A stretch of DNA of 60,868 nucleotides from Subtercola sp. (GCA_025463765.1 JAODBC010000046.1:1-60868); one strand, 5' to 3'; positions 44,050-54,551 are shown, counted from the first letter of the stretch. The notes: a model not told the origin generated them from the sequence alone. Numbers and translations: made by a program.

Positions 44050-46116
44050 TCAGGCGCGCGGGGCGGCGAGGGCGAGCAGGGCGAGGTCGGCGGCGCGGGA
44101 GCCGAGGAGGCAGAGTCCGACGGGGAGTGTTCCGACGCGGCCGTAGGGCAGGGTGAGGGCGGGGAGGCCTGAGAGCGACGCGAGGCAGGTGAGGCGCAGG
44201 GTCGCGCCGCGCACACGATCGATTTCGGCGGGATCTGCCGAGAGGGAGGGCGCGGCGCTCGAGGTCGACGGCAACGCTAGTGCTGCGCCCGGCGGCACGG
44301 CGACCTCGAGGGCGGCCGTTGCGCGGATCAGAACAGCGCGTGCCCCATCGGCCTCGGCTACGGTGATGCGGCTTGCCGCCTCGAAACGCGCTGCAATAGC
44401 GGGGTCGAGCGCGCCGGGGTTGGCCACGACGAAGGGGGCGTCTTCGATCCAGGCCTCGAATTGCTGCACCAGTCTGAAGGCCTCGAACCACCGCTCGAGA
44501 TCTGCTGCCGCGAAAGCGCTGGCTGGGTCGATGACCTGCACGGCGGCGCCCGAGTTGAGCGCCAGGGCGCGCAGGGCGGCCTGAAAGGTGAGCTGGGCAT
44601 CCGCATCGGCGAGGGCGACGATGGTGGGGTCGACGAGGATGCGGGTGATGGGGGTGGCGGCGTCGGTTGCCGCGGGGGCGGCAGCTGACGGCGCCGTGAC
44701 CGAGAACGGAGCCACGGGCATCCGCTCGCCCGTCGCGAGCAGGGCCTCGACGCCACGCTTGAGCGTCGACAGGTCGCGCGCCAGCAGGCCGACCGTGTCG
44801 AAGCTCGGCGCGAGACCGATGAGACCGGCACGCGAGACGGCGTTGTGCGTGGTGCGCAGGCCGTAGAGGCCAGTGTACGAGCCGGGTACGCGGATGGAGC
44901 CGGCAGTATCGGTTCCGAGGCCGAGGTCGGCCAGGCCGAGGGCGACTGCTGAGGCGGGGCCGCTGGTGGACCCGCCCGAGATGTGACCGGGCGCCGCGGG
45001 GTTCGGCGGGGTGCCGTAGTGCACGTTGGTGCCCGCGATCGAGAAGGCGAGTTCATCGGTCTGAGCGAGGCCGGTGATCTCGGCTCCGGCGTCGATGAGG
45101 GCCTGCACGGCGGGAGCGGTGTCTGTTTCGGGCGCGCGGGAAGCCGAGAAGGTGGGGTTTCCGGCGCCGATCGTTTCGCCCTCGATGGCGAACAGGTCTT
45201 TGACGGCGACACGGATGCCCGCCAGGGGCCCCACGTGCGCTCCGTCACCCGGGTACGCGCTCGATGCCACGAGCGGACGCCGTTCGGCGGGAGTCGCCCA
45301 AATGGCGCGCTCTTCGGTGTGCGTGAGTGCTGGTTCGCCGAACTGCACGCCCGGAACCGTGGAGACGTGCGCGACGGTGACGGCCCACGGAGAGTCGGCG
45401 TCGGTGCGCTGCCAGAGCTGCGTCTGGCTGCCGGTTCCGCGATCGCCGCGCACCGACTCGGCCACGATGAGTGCGGCGTTGTCGTCGATGGGGCGCAGGT
45501 GCACGCGCCGCAGGTAACGCTGCGGCACGGGTGGTCGGGCGGCGCGGAACGCGGCGATGGCGTCGTGCCCGACCAGCGCGGAGCCGGCCTCGCTGCGCAC
45601 GGTCAGCAGGCCGTCGGCGAACAGTACGTCGAGCTCGGCCACGTCGTTCGTCATGAGCGCACGCTCGTAGCGCCAGAAGGCGGCGAAGAGAGTGGGGTCG
45701 CCGAACCAGTCTGGGGCGGCAGGTGGGGTGGCCGTATCTGTGTCGGCGGTGGTGGCGGTCGCGGTGGATGATCGGGGGGTGGTTGCGTCGACCGGTGTGC
45801 CTCCGCGCGCTGGGGCTCCGCGCTCTGTGTCGCCGGGTTGGCCTGCACCGGCGGCGGCGGCGGCGGTGGCGGTGGCGTTCTCTGTGTGCGACCGGGCCGC
45901 GGTGTCATCGCTCATCGGTTTCGTTTCGAGATCGCCGGGGTGGGCATCCGGTGCCGACGCGGTGTCGGGGTCGCGGGGGTGGGCGGGTGGCAGGGGTTCA
46001 AGAGGTGGTGTGGGTTCAAGAGGTGGCGCGGGCTCGCGGGGCGGCTCGGGCTCGGCGGGCACAAGGGGCGGCCCGGGCTCGATGGGTTGGCCGGGGACGG
46101 GAGGGCGCCAGCGCAT
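44050..46116 (-). CDS. AtzH-like domain fused to amidase-signature enzyme
   Basis: This 688-residue fusion has an N-terminal Pro-rich segment (residues 5-48, PPLEP-type repeats), an Ala/Thr-rich linker, then an AtzH-like (NTF2-fold) domain WFGDPTLFAAFWRYERALMT. A C-terminal amidase with Lys in VAVKDLFAI, GHISGGSTSGPA and DTAGSIRVPGS follows, giving the Ser-cis-Ser-Lys triad. Fusions of this type occur in the allophanate/biuret-hydrolase group, so hydrolysis of a small amide is likely, but no urea genes are near. ATG 46116 has GGGGAG after the recR stop. ATG 45915 would omit the Pro-rich part. Confidence 0.82.
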   Translation of the reverse strand: MRWRPPVPGQPIEPGPPLVPAEPEPPREPAPPLEPTPPLEPLPPAHPRDPDTASAPDAHPGDLETKPMSDDTAARSHTENATATAAAAAGAGQPGDTERGAPARGGTPVDATTPRSSTATATTADTDTATPPAAPDWFGDPTLFAAFWRYERALMTNDVAELDVLFADGLLTVRSEAGSALVGHDAIAAFRAARPPVPQRYLRRVHLRPIDDNAALIVAESVRGDRGTGSQTQLWQRTDADSPWAVTVAHVSTVPGVQFGEPALTHTEERAIWATPAERRPLVASSAYPGDGAHVGPLAGIRVAVKDLFAIEGETIGAGNPTFSASRAPETDTAPAVQALIDAGAEITGLAQTDELAFSIAGTNVHYGTPPNPAAPGHISGGSTSGPASAVALGLADLGLGTDTAGSIRVPGSYTGLYGLRTTHNAVSRAGLIGLAPSFDTVGLLARDLSTLKRGVEALLATGERMPVAPFSVTAPSAAAPAATDAATPITRILVDPTIVALADADAQLTFQAALRALALNSGAAVQVIDPASAFAAADLERWFEAFRLVQQFEAWIEDAPFVVANPGALDPAIAARFEAASRITVAEADGARAVLIRATAALEVAVPPGAALALPSTSSAAPSLSADPAEIDRVRGATLRLTCLASLSGLPALTLPYGRVGTLPVGLCLLGSRAADLALLALAAPRA

Positions 46117-46128
46117 GAGGCGGCTCCC

Positions 46129-46728
46129 CTACCGCTCGACCAGACGGCGGCCTTCGAAGGCGCGACCGAGCGTGACCTCGTCGGCGTATTCGAGGTCGCC
46201 ACCGACGGGCAGACCGGAGGCGAGGCGCGTGACGCGGATCTCGAGAGTAGTGAGCAGCCGCGAAAGGTACGCGGCGGTGGCCTCGCCCTCGAGGTTCGGG
46301 TCGGTGGCGATGATCACCTCTTCGATGGTCGCGTCGGCGAGACGCTGCATGAGCTCGCGAATGCGCAAGTTGTCGGGGCCGATTCCGTCGATGGGGCTGA
46401 TGGCTCCGCCGAGCACGTGGTAACGGCCGCGGAACTCGCGGGTGCGCTCAATGGCGACGACGTCTTTCGCCTCTTCGACGACGCAGATCACGTTCAGCGA
46501 ACGGCGCGGATCACGGCAGATGGAGCAAGTGTCTTGCTCGGCGACGTTTCCGCAGATCGAGCAGAAGTGCACCTTGTCGCGAATCTCGAGCAGCACCTCG
46601 GCGAGACGCGTCACGTCGAACGTCTCGGTCTGCAGAATGTGAAAGGCGATGCGCTGAGCCGACTTCGGCCCGATGCCAGGAAGGCGGCCGAGCTCGTCGA
46701 TCAGTTCTTGAACGATTCCTTCGTACAT
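46129..46728 (-). CDS. recR: Recombination mediator protein RecR
   Basis: This 199-residue RecR, of standard length, has a helix-hairpin-helix ([20 protein letters not shown]), a four-Cys zinc finger (CSICGN...CSIC) and a Toprim domain with Glu in VVEEAKDV and Asp in [17 protein letters not shown]. It acts with RecF/RecO to load RecA at gaps. It starts two bases after the dnaX stop, and the amidase starts 12 bases after its own stop, so all three are probably co-transcribed. No ybaB/ebfC gene lies between dnaX and recR, although it does in many other bacteria. Confidence 0.97.
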   Translation of the reverse strand: MYEGIVQELIDELGRLPGIGPKSAQRIAFHILQTETFDVTRLAEVLLEIRDKVHFCSICGNVAEQDTCSICRDPRRSLNVICVVEEAKDVVAIERTREFRGRYHVLGGAISPIDGIGPDNLRIRELMQRLADATIEEVIIATDPNLEGEATAAYLSRLLTTLEIRVTRLASGLPVGGDLEYADEVTLGRAFEGRRLVER

Positions 46729-46730
46729 GA

Positions 46731-49457
46731 TCAGCCCTCCCGGCCTGGGGCGGCACCGGGTGCAGCTCGTGGGGCAACGGGGCGTTCTTCGACGAAGCTG
46801 GCGCCGAGAATCTCGCGCACGACGGCTTCGCCGTAACGCTGCTTCTCACCGAACTGAGGCACGGAGCGCGCGACCGCGGGCTTGGTGGCGGGAGCGGTGT
46901 TCGCTGGTGGGGTGCGTGCGGGAGTGGTGCTCGCTGGGGTAGCGCGAGGCGCGGCCGTATCGGATGCTCGGGCCGAACTCGGCGCGCTGGAGGCACGGGC
47001 GGCGCTCGGGCCACCCGTGGTCACCCGTCGAAGGTCGGAGGGGTCGAAGTCGGTGGGGCCGTCGTCGATCGGAACGTCGTCAGACGGCACGTACCACCCG
47101 CCGCTTGCGGCAGCGAAATCGGGCACGCTTTCGGGGATGTCGTCGGGAAGGTCGTCGGGGGCATCAAAATCGGCCCGCTGCACGGATGCCGGAACGGCGG
47201 GAATCGCCGGGGCGGCGGCGGGAATGCTGACGGGGATGGCCCCCACCGGAACCGGATCGTCACCCGGCTCGGGCGCCGATGTGGGGATGGCGACGGTCGG
47301 CCAGGACACAGTCGGAGACGTTGTCGCCGAGGCCGTCGTCGTCGCCGAGGTCACCGTGCTGGTGGGCGCAGTGGCACGGGACACCGGCGCTGTGCGCGAA
47401 CTCGCCGAGCGCTGGGGCGTGGTGCGTGCAGGCGCCGCGCGCGTGGGCGCCGCGGGCGGAGTCGCGGTGGACCGGGACGCAGTGGCCGGAGTCGCGGTGG
47501 CCGAAGTGGTGACAGCGACGCTGGGCGGGGCAACCCCGCTGGGCGCACCGGGGCGAGAGGCGCTGGCGGGCGCCGTCGCACCCGTAGCAAGGCTGGCCGC
47601 GCTGGAAGGCGCACTCGTGGCCGAGGATACGGGCTGGCTGGAGGGTACAGGCGTCGACGGTCCCGAATTCGACAGTTCCGAGTTCGACGGTCTCGAACTC
47701 GACAGGCCAGAACTCGCCGATCCCGAACTCGCCGATCCCGAACTCGACGGGCCCGAACTCGACGTCGAGCCGGAGGCATCAACCCGAGCGATGAACTTCA
47801 CGCGGAGACCGATGACGTCGACGATCGCCTGACGCAGATATTCGCTGACACCCTGGCCGGGCGCCTGCTGCTGCTTGAAGCTTGCGACGTCGTTCTCGCT
47901 CGGAAAGCTCAGCGTGAGTACATCGCCCTCGAGGGCACGTACGGTGGCGGTGTACACGACCATCCACGCACCGCGTTTCGCCTTCTGAACTGCCTCGAGT
48001 ATCTCGGGCCAAGCGTCTCTGAGGAGTTGGGCGGTGGGTGGACCGGCCGAAGAAGAGACCGCGACCGAAGGGGGTTCGGTCGACGTGATCGGTTCTGCAG
48101 ACGAAGAAGGCGGTGAGTTCTGCGCAACGGACGTGTTCGCCACCGGCACCGAAGCAGAAGGGACAGAACCAGAAGGCGCAGAACCAGAAGCCTCCTGGCC
48201 AACACTGTTCTGGCCAACGCCGTTCTGGCCAACGCCGTTCTGACCAACACTGTTCTGACCCACACTGTTCTGACCCACACTGTTCTGACCGACACCAACC
48301 CGCCGCTCGAGCCTCTCGACACGCGCAAGCGCCCCGCGCGCCGAGTCGTCGCTCGCCGGAACCAGCACCCGCGCGATCATCAGCTCAAGGTGCAGCCGCG
48401 GTGACGTGGCACCCGTCATCTCGGTGAGCGCCGCGTTCACGATGTCGGCCGTTCGTGACAGCTCGGCCGCGCCGAACAGGCCCGCCTGCTGCTGCATCTG
48501 CAGAATGTCGTCGCTCGGCATGCCGCGAAGCACTGCCGCAGCGCCCTCTGCCGAGTTCGAGGCCGCAACGATGATGACGTCGCGCAGCCGCTCGAGCAGG
48601 TCTTCGACGAAGCGCCGGGGGTCTTGGCCGGTCTGGATGACCCGATCGACGGCCCCGAACGCCGCCGCCGCATCGTGGTCGCCGAGGGCATCGATGACCT
48701 CACCGAGCAGGGAGGCGTGCGTGTACCCCAGCAGAGCGACCGCGCGCTCGTACTCGATGCGGTTGCTCTCGGAGCCTGCGATGAGCTGGTCGAGCAGTGA
48801 AAGCGTGTCACGAGCGGAACCGCCGCCGGCCCGCACGACGAGCGGCAGAACACCGGGCGCCACTGCGACACCCTCGATCTCGCAGAGTGCCGACACGTAT
48901 TCGAGCAACTGTGCCGGCGGGATGAGCCGGAACGGATAGTGGTGCGTGCGCGACCGGATGGTGCCGATCACCTTGTCGGGCTCGGTGGTCGCGAAAATGA
49001 ACTTGATGTGCTCAGGTGGCTCTTCGACGATCTTCAGCAGCGCATTGAAGCCCTGCGGCGTGACCATGTGCGCCTCGTCGAGAATGAAGATCTTGTAACG
49101 GTCGCGAGCGGGCGCGAACACCGCACGCTCACGCAGGTCGCGGGCGTCGTCGACACCGTTATGGCTCGCCGCGTCGATCTCGACCACGTCGAGCGAACCC
49201 GACCCGTCGCGCGACAGCTCGACACAACTCGGGCACACCCCGCACGGAGTGTCGGTCGGCCCCTCTGCGCAGTTCAGGCAGCGGGCGAGAATGCGGGCCG
49301 ACGTCGTTTTTCCGCACCCGCGCGGGCCCGAGAACAGATAGGCGTGATTGACCCGATTCGTGCGCAGGGCAGTCATCAGCGGCTCAGTCACCTGAGACTG
49401 GCCGATCATCTCGCCGAAAGTCTCAGGCCTGTAGCGTCGGTAGAGGGCTGTGACCAT
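46731..49457 (-). CDS. dnaX: DNA polymerase III subunit gamma/tau
   Basis: This 908-residue clamp-loader ATPase has [10 protein letters not shown] at the start, Walker [17 protein letters not shown], a zinc-binding CLNCAEG...CGVCPSC, Walker [11 protein letters not shown] and the SRC-like sensor region. The C-terminal tau part is long and of low complexity (Ala/Ser/Thr/Pro). Residues about 390-420 carry seven copies of [10 protein letters not shown], encoded by 15-bp repeats (48193-48293). ATG 49457 gives the conserved start ([12 protein letters not shown]); ten further codons upstream are not conserved. It leads the dnaX-recR unit. A frameshift site for gamma was not identified. Confidence 0.96.
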   Translation of the reverse strand: MVTALYRRYRPETFGEMIGQSQVTEPLMTALRTNRVNHAYLFSGPRGCGKTTSARILARCLNCAEGPTDTPCGVCPSCVELSRDGSGSLDVVEIDAASHNGVDDARDLRERAVFAPARDRYKIFILDEAHMVTPQGFNALLKIVEEPPEHIKFIFATTEPDKVIGTIRSRTHHYPFRLIPPAQLLEYVSALCEIEGVAVAPGVLPLVVRAGGGSARDTLSLLDQLIAGSESNRIEYERAVALLGYTHASLLGEVIDALGDHDAAAAFGAVDRVIQTGQDPRRFVEDLLERLRDVIIVAASNSAEGAAAVLRGMPSDDILQMQQQAGLFGAAELSRTADIVNAALTEMTGATSPRLHLELMIARVLVPASDDSARGALARVERLERRVGVGQNSVGQNSVGQNSVGQNGVGQNGVGQNSVGQEASGSAPSGSVPSASVPVANTSVAQNSPPSSSAEPITSTEPPSVAVSSSAGPPTAQLLRDAWPEILEAVQKAKRGAWMVVYTATVRALEGDVLTLSFPSENDVASFKQQQAPGQGVSEYLRQAIVDVIGLRVKFIARVDASGSTSSSGPSSSGSASSGSASSGLSSSRPSNSELSNSGPSTPVPSSQPVSSATSAPSSAASLATGATAPASASRPGAPSGVAPPSVAVTTSATATPATASRSTATPPAAPTRAAPARTTPQRSASSRTAPVSRATAPTSTVTSATTTASATTSPTVSWPTVAIPTSAPEPGDDPVPVGAIPVSIPAAAPAIPAVPASVQRADFDAPDDLPDDIPESVPDFAAASGGWYVPSDDVPIDDGPTDFDPSDLRRVTTGGPSAARASSAPSSARASDTAAPRATPASTTPARTPPANTAPATKPAVARSVPQFGEKQRYGEAVVREILGASFVEERPVAPRAAPGAAPGREG

Positions 49458-49538
49458 GGCACCAATCGTATCCGCCACCACCGACACCGGGCTCCCTCGG
49501 CGACAACCCTGTGGAGATCTCGTCAGCAGCGAAGCCTG

Positions 49539-50021
49539 TTAGTGCTGAGCGGCCGAAGAGAACCGCTCAAGCGCGATCGAGAGGCCGTCTATCGTCACGT
49601 CTGCAGCATCGAGTTGCCGTAGCAGCAGCTCGGCAAGTTCACACACGTCTCGGCGGGCCGAAACGATCAGTTCATGAACCGAGCCCTCGTTGATGACGAC
49701 CTTGCCCTGCACAATCTTCACCGAGCTACGAGAGCGCTCGAACACGAGCCAGAATGATGATGCAGTGGCTTCGAAGAGTTCTCGACGGGCACCGGTCTCT
49801 GATGCGACCACCGCCGCGATGACCATCAGCAGGTCGGCCACCGACGATCCGAGCATCATTGACGCGTTCGGCCTTCGGCCGTGAGACGTGGCCGTCCCTC
49901 TGTTGCCTCGCACGGTCAGGTCACAGAGGGTCAGCCCCGCGCTGGGCTCCTCGAGGGGCTCGAATCCGAAAAAGTCAAACTCCAACACCGCACCACGCTC
50001 CCACAAGCAATCGCATAACAT
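49539..50021 (-). CDS. Conserved-looking protein of unknown function
   Basis: This 160-residue soluble protein begins LEFDFFGFEPLEEPSAGL, with a central Ser/Ala-rich helix (SSVADLLMVIAAVVASETGA) and a beta-rich C-terminal half (SSFWLVFERSRSSVKIV). Codon use fits the genome and no other frame is credible here. I do not recognise a domain. It could be an immunity-type or uncharacterised actinobacterial protein. The start at 50021 is the longest, and a later start at VLEFDF (GTG) is possible. It sits alone between dnaX and the acetyltransferase, on the dnaX strand. Confidence 0.65.
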   Translation of the reverse strand: MLCDCLWERGAVLEFDFFGFEPLEEPSAGLTLCDLTVRGNRGTATSHGRRPNASMMLGSSVADLLMVIAAVVASETGARRELFEATASSFWLVFERSRSSVKIVQGKVVINEGSVHELIVSARRDVCELAELLLRQLDAADVTIDGLSIALERFSSAAQH

Positions 50022-50202
50022 GAGTTTATCTCTCTCTGCCCGGCCGTCTCAGGAGTGCTTCGCGATTCGATGACGAGAGTTTCGAGGGAACAGTCGAATG
50101 GATGCTGGGGTTCGGCGGGGCGGCGGTTTGCCGCGCGCACGCCCCCGCGCCCGGGCCCACGCACTCGCACACAGACCACTGGCGCCCGCATAGGCTGGAT
50201 CG

Positions 50203-50697
50203 ATGGAGATCCGCCCCTTCACCCTGACCGACACGGATGCCGTCATCGCCCTCTGGCACGAGTGCGGACTCACACGGCCGTGGAATGACCCGCTGAAAGA
50301 CATCGAACGCAAGCTCACCGTGCAACCGGAGCTGTTTCTCGTCGGCGTCGAAGGCGACCTCGCTGCCGATGGCGGCCACCGCGACGGCCGAAACACGGGC
50401 GGCGGCTCGGGCAGTGGCATCGCAGCGCGAAGCAGCACGGTCGTCGGCACCGCGATGGTCGGCTTCGACGGGCACCGCGGCTGGATCAACTACCTCGCCG
50501 TGAGCCCAGCCTGGCAACGACGCGGCTATGCGCGGCAACTCATGGCGGCGGCCGAGGCTCTGCTGACGGCTCGCGGATGCCCGAAACTCAACCTCCAGGT
50601 CAGGCCCGGCAACTCCGAGGCCCAAGCCTTCTACCGCGCCCTCGGTTACGAGCCCGATCTGACCGTCGGCTACGGCAAGCGCCTCATCCCCGACTGA
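50203..50697 (+). CDS. GNAT acetyltransferase (YpeA-like)
   Basis: This 164-residue GNAT enzyme begins MEIRPFTLTDTDAVIALWHE, and its CoA-binding motif is VSPAWQRRGYARQLM. LNLQVRPGNSEAQAFYRALGY near the end is the YpeA signature. A Gly/Ser/Arg-rich insert (about residues 50-77) interrupts strands 3 and 4 relative to the compact family. The substrate is unknown; YpeA itself is uncharacterised. It converges with ackA over a region with an inverted repeat. Confidence 0.85.
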   Translation: MEIRPFTLTDTDAVIALWHECGLTRPWNDPLKDIERKLTVQPELFLVGVEGDLAADGGHRDGRNTGGGSGSGIAARSSTVVGTAMVGFDGHRGWINYLAVSPAWQRRGYARQLMAAAEALLTARGCPKLNLQVRPGNSEAQAFYRALGYEPDLTVGYGKRLIPD

Positions 50698-50754
50698 GCC
50701 CAGAACCCATGGCGCCCGACCCCGTCGATGGCCACCGGCTACTCCGCACCACGT

Positions 50755-50898
50755 CGAGAGCGACATGTGCGGACGAGAGCGACCGCCCCGCAAGCTCATC
50801 TCGCCCGAAACTGTCGCTCTCGCCCACCGCCGCAGAAGCCAATGCTGCAGGACGCCGGCGAGTCGCAACTCGCGACTCGCGACTCGCGACGCAGCCTC
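50755..50898. repeat. Hairpin and 9-bp repeats between convergent genes
   Basis: CGAGAGCGACA (50755-50765) is perfectly complementary to TGTCGCTCTCG (50812-50822), with an extra direct copy of CGAGAGCGAC at 50774-50783. About 50 bases on, CGCGACTCG-type 9-bp units repeat (50866-50892) just before the ackA stop. Confidence 0.7.
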
Positions 50899-52033
50899 AC
50901 ACCACCGTCAAGCACTGCCGCGCGATCTCGAGCTCTTCGTTCGTGGGAATGACCAGCACCTCGACCGGCGAACCTTCGGGTGAGATGCGGCGGCGACCCC
51001 GATCATCAGCCTCGTTGAGAGCAGGGTCGACGCTGATGCCGAGGCGTTCGAGCCCGGCGAGCGCTCCGGCCCGCACGGGCGCGCTGTTCTCCCCGACGCC
51101 CGCCGTGAAGACGATGGCGTCGACCCCGCCGAGCTCGGCGGAGTACGCCCCCACGTAATGCTTGAGGCGGTGCAGGTACACGTCGAGCGCCAGCTGCGCC
51201 GCTTCGTCACCGTCGCCGGCAGCGCCGACGACATCGCGCATGTCGCCGCGGCCGCTGAGCCCGAGCAGGCCGCTCTTACGGTTGAGCAACTCGTCGAGGT
51301 CGTCGAAGTCGAGCTTGCCCTTGCGGTGCAAGTGAATGAGCACGGCCGGGTCGATGTCGCCCGATCGCGTTCCCATGACGAGCCCCTCGACCGGCGTGAG
51401 CCCCATGGACGTGTCTATCGACACTCCCCCATCGACCGCGCACGCCGACGCGCCGTTTCCGAGGTGCAACACGATGGTCTTCAGCGAGTCGAGCGGGCGG
51501 TCGAGAAACTCAGCCGTCGCCTCGGAGACGAATTTGTGCGAGGTTCCGTGAAACCCGTAGCGGCGAATGCGGTATCTGTCGGCAAGCTCGGCGTCGATGG
51601 CATAGGTGTAGGCCGCGGGCGAAAGAGTCGAATGGAAGGCGGTATCGAACACGGCAACCTGCGGAATGTCGGGAAAGACCTTCTGGGCGGCGATGATGCC
51701 CTGCAGGTTCGCGGGGTTGTGCAGCGGCGCCAGGTCGGAGAGGTCTTCGATGTTGATCTTGACGAGATCGGTGACGACCGTCGGGCCGAAGAACCGCTTG
51801 CCGCCGTGCACGACCCGGTGCCCGATGGCTATCGGCGGGTTTTCTGTCAGCGAGGGGCCCTTCTCTTCGAAGGTATCGATCATCGACTGGAACGCGGCGG
51901 AGTGGTCGCGAACTTCGCCGGCCTGCCCGATGCGTTCGATCAGCCCACTCGCCAACACGGATTCGGTCGACATCTCGATGAGCTGATACTTCAGCGACGA
52001 CGACCCGCTGTTCACTACGAGAACGGTGCTCAT
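50897..52033 (-). CDS. ackA: Acetate kinase
   Basis: This 378-residue enzyme interconverts acetyl phosphate and acetate with ATP. It has the N-terminal VLVVNSGSSSLKYQL, HRVVHGGKRF, FDTAFHSTL, YGFHGTSHKFVS and VLHLGNGASACAVDGG, all standard AckA signatures. Length is slightly short of the typical 400. The ATG overlaps the pta stop as ATGA, so Pta and AckA are made together for acetate overflow and acetyl-phosphate control. Confidence 0.97.
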   Translation of the reverse strand: MSTVLVVNSGSSSLKYQLIEMSTESVLASGLIERIGQAGEVRDHSAAFQSMIDTFEEKGPSLTENPPIAIGHRVVHGGKRFFGPTVVTDLVKINIEDLSDLAPLHNPANLQGIIAAQKVFPDIPQVAVFDTAFHSTLSPAAYTYAIDAELADRYRIRRYGFHGTSHKFVSEATAEFLDRPLDSLKTIVLHLGNGASACAVDGGVSIDTSMGLTPVEGLVMGTRSGDIDPAVLIHLHRKGKLDFDDLDELLNRKSGLLGLSGRGDMRDVVGAAGDGDEAAQLALDVYLHRLKHYVGAYSAELGGVDAIVFTAGVGENSAPVRAGALAGLERLGISVDPALNEADDRGRRRISPEGSPVEVLVIPTNEELEIARQCLTVV

Positions 52034-54372
52034 GCGGAGACACCCTGTTCGGATGCGACAGACCCATCGACGGAAACCGGCCCGTCGACTAAAACAGGCC
52101 CACCGGCTGAAACCGACCCGTCGACCGAAACCGACCCGTCAGCGGCAACGGCAACGGCCTGGTCGACGGCACCCGCCCCGTCGACCAGTACCGAGGCGGC
52201 CGCGTCGCCGGTCGCGGCCTGAATCGCCGTGATGGCAATGGTGTTCACGATGTCGGCAACCAGCGCGCCTCGCGAGAGGTCGTTGATCGGCTTGTTGAGC
52301 CCCTGCAGCACCGGGCCGACGGCGATGGCGCCGGCACTGCGCTGAACCGCCTTGTACGTGTTATTGCCCGTGTTCAGGTCGGGAAAAATGAACACCGTCG
52401 CGCGGCCGGCCACGTTTGAGTCGGGCATTTTGGCCGCTGCTACGGCCGCATCGGCCGCGGCGTCGTACTGAATCGGCCCCTCGACGAGCAACTCGGGCCG
52501 GCGCTGTCGCACCAGGGCGGTGGCTTCGCGCACCTTCTCTACGTCGGCACCGGCGCCGGATGCTCCCGTGGAGTACGACAGCATCGCCACCCGAGGCTCG
52601 ATTCCGAATTGCACTGCGGTCTCTGACGACGACACGGCGATATCGGCGAGCTGCTCAGCCGTCGGATCGGGAATCACGGCGCAATCGCCGTAAACCAGCA
52701 CCCGATCGGCGAGCGCCATCAAGAACACGCTCGACACCACCGACACCTCGGGGCGGGTCTTGATGATCTCGAACGCCGGTCGAATCGTGTGCGCGGTGGT
52801 GTGCGCGGCACCCGACACCATGCCGTCGGCCAAGCCGAGCTGCACCATCATGGTGCCGAAGTACGACACGTCTGTCACAGTGTCGCGCGCCATGTCGAGG
52901 GTGATGCCCCGGTGGGCGCGGATGCTCGAGTACTCCGCAGCGAACCGCTCGCGTAGCTCGGGGTCGAACGGGCTGACGACGGCGGCAGCGTCGAGGTTCA
53001 CCCCGAGGCTTCGAGCCCGGGAACGAACATCGTCTTCTTCGCCCAGAATGGTGAGCTGCGCGATACCCCGAGTGAGCACGGTGGCCGCCGCGCGGAGCAC
53101 CCGATCATCCGTTCCTTCCGGCAGCACGATGTGCTTCTTCACCGAACGAGCCCGGTCGATGAGCCCGTATTCGAACATCAGCGGGGTCACGACGGCCGAA
53201 GAACTCACGTCGAGCAGTTCGAGAAGCCTGGCCCCGTCGACGTACTGCTCGAAGAGCGCGAGGGCGCTGTCGTATTTGCGCTGCGAATCGGCGGCGAGGC
53301 GGCCACGTGTGCCGGTGATGCGCACAGCGGTATCGTACGTGCCCAGGGGCGTCGTGATGATGGGCAGCGTCGTGTTCAGCCCATCGATGAGCCGCTCGAT
53401 GGGCTCGGGCAGGTCGAAACCGCCGTTCAAGATGATGCCGGAGATGCTCGGAAAGTTCGCCGATGCGTTTGCCATGAGTACGGCCAGCATCACTTCGGTG
53501 CGATCGCCGGGAATGACGACCACGGCGCCGTCGGTGAGGCGCGGAAGCACGTTGACGGTCGACATTCCCGCGACGAGAATCCCGAGGGCCTCGCGCGCGA
53601 GGAGGCGAGGGTCACCCTTGATCATGGTGCCGTGCGTCGACTCGACCAGATTCGCCATGCTCGGCGCTACCAGAAGCCGGTCTTCGGGAATCGACCAGAC
53701 CGGCACCCGCTGCGGGCGGCGGCCCGGCGTGGCCGACACCGTGGCGGCAACACGCAGGCCGGCGAAGGCCTCGCTGGCGGCACGGCCGACCGCGTCTCTG
53801 ATCTTCTCGAGGTTCTCGGGGTCTGAGCGATTCGCGACGATTCCGAGCAGGGTCGCGTGGGCGGCTTTCAGCTCCACGAGCGCCAGCTCGGTGATGTGCC
53901 GCATGTCGTCAGGCGTGCGCGGCTCGGAGTGCCCCAGCATCTCGGTCGAGCCCTGGCTCGCACGCCCGCCGAGCACCAGCAGCACGGGCGCACCGAGGTT
54001 CGCCGCGATGCGGGCGTTGAAGGTGAGTTCGGTCGGACTGCCGACGTCGGTGTAGTCGGATCCAAGTATGACAACAGAGTCGCAGAGCCGTTCGACCTCT
54101 TTATACCGCTCGACGATGCGCGAAAGTGCTTCATCGGGGTCTTCGTGCACGCCGTCGTACGACACCCCGATGACCTGCTCGTAACCGAGATCGATGCTGC
54201 CGTGCGCCAGCAGCATCTCGAGCACGTAGTCGGGTTCGGAGACCGACCGCGCGATGGGCCGGAACACCCCGACCCGCCCCACGCTGCGGCCGAGCACGTC
54301 GAGCACACCCAGCGCAATCGTGGATTTGCCCGAATGCCCTTCGGCTGAGGTGATGTAGATGCTGCGGGCCAC
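52030..54372 (-). CDS. pta: Phosphate acetyltransferase (long form)
   Basis: This 780-residue three-domain Pta has an N-terminal BioD-like P-loop (SIYITSAEGHSGKSTIALGV), a DRTGG domain, and a C-terminal PTA_PTB catalytic domain with HIVLPEGTDDRVLRAAA, MVSGAAHTTAHTIRPA and DLNTGNNTYKAVQRSAGA. It converts acetyl-CoA and phosphate to acetyl phosphate. GTG 54372 is chosen for the AAGGAG four bases upstream; the frame beyond is unrelated. The last roughly 45 residues are a Val/Asp/Gly/Ser tail (SVSVDGSV, GPVLVDGPV) encoded by 18-bp repeats and absent from typical Pta. Confidence 0.96.
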   Translation of the reverse strand: MARSIYITSAEGHSGKSTIALGVLDVLGRSVGRVGVFRPIARSVSEPDYVLEMLLAHGSIDLGYEQVIGVSYDGVHEDPDEALSRIVERYKEVERLCDSVVILGSDYTDVGSPTELTFNARIAANLGAPVLLVLGGRASQGSTEMLGHSEPRTPDDMRHITELALVELKAAHATLLGIVANRSDPENLEKIRDAVGRAASEAFAGLRVAATVSATPGRRPQRVPVWSIPEDRLLVAPSMANLVESTHGTMIKGDPRLLAREALGILVAGMSTVNVLPRLTDGAVVVIPGDRTEVMLAVLMANASANFPSISGIILNGGFDLPEPIERLIDGLNTTLPIITTPLGTYDTAVRITGTRGRLAADSQRKYDSALALFEQYVDGARLLELLDVSSSAVVTPLMFEYGLIDRARSVKKHIVLPEGTDDRVLRAAATVLTRGIAQLTILGEEDDVRSRARSLGVNLDAAAVVSPFDPELRERFAAEYSSIRAHRGITLDMARDTVTDVSYFGTMMVQLGLADGMVSGAAHTTAHTIRPAFEIIKTRPEVSVVSSVFLMALADRVLVYGDCAVIPDPTAEQLADIAVSSSETAVQFGIEPRVAMLSYSTGASGAGADVEKVREATALVRQRRPELLVEGPIQYDAAADAAVAAAKMPDSNVAGRATVFIFPDLNTGNNTYKAVQRSAGAIAVGPVLQGLNKPINDLSRGALVADIVNTIAITAIQAATGDAAASVLVDGAGAVDQAVAVAADGSVSVDGSVSAGGPVLVDGPVSVDGSVASEQGVSA

Positions 54373-54551
54373 GCGACTCCTTCGGCTGTCGGCGAAGCGG
54401 TCGTTCGCCTGTTCCAGACTATGGAGTCCCAGCCGGGAGCGCACTGCGAACGGGAATCTGTTCACTTCTCGGCCAACCCCCCGCCTGTGCAGAACTTCGA
54501 CGCTCAGCCTGCGGCCGGGCATCCGGCGTCGCGAACAGCCGAATCTGCCGC

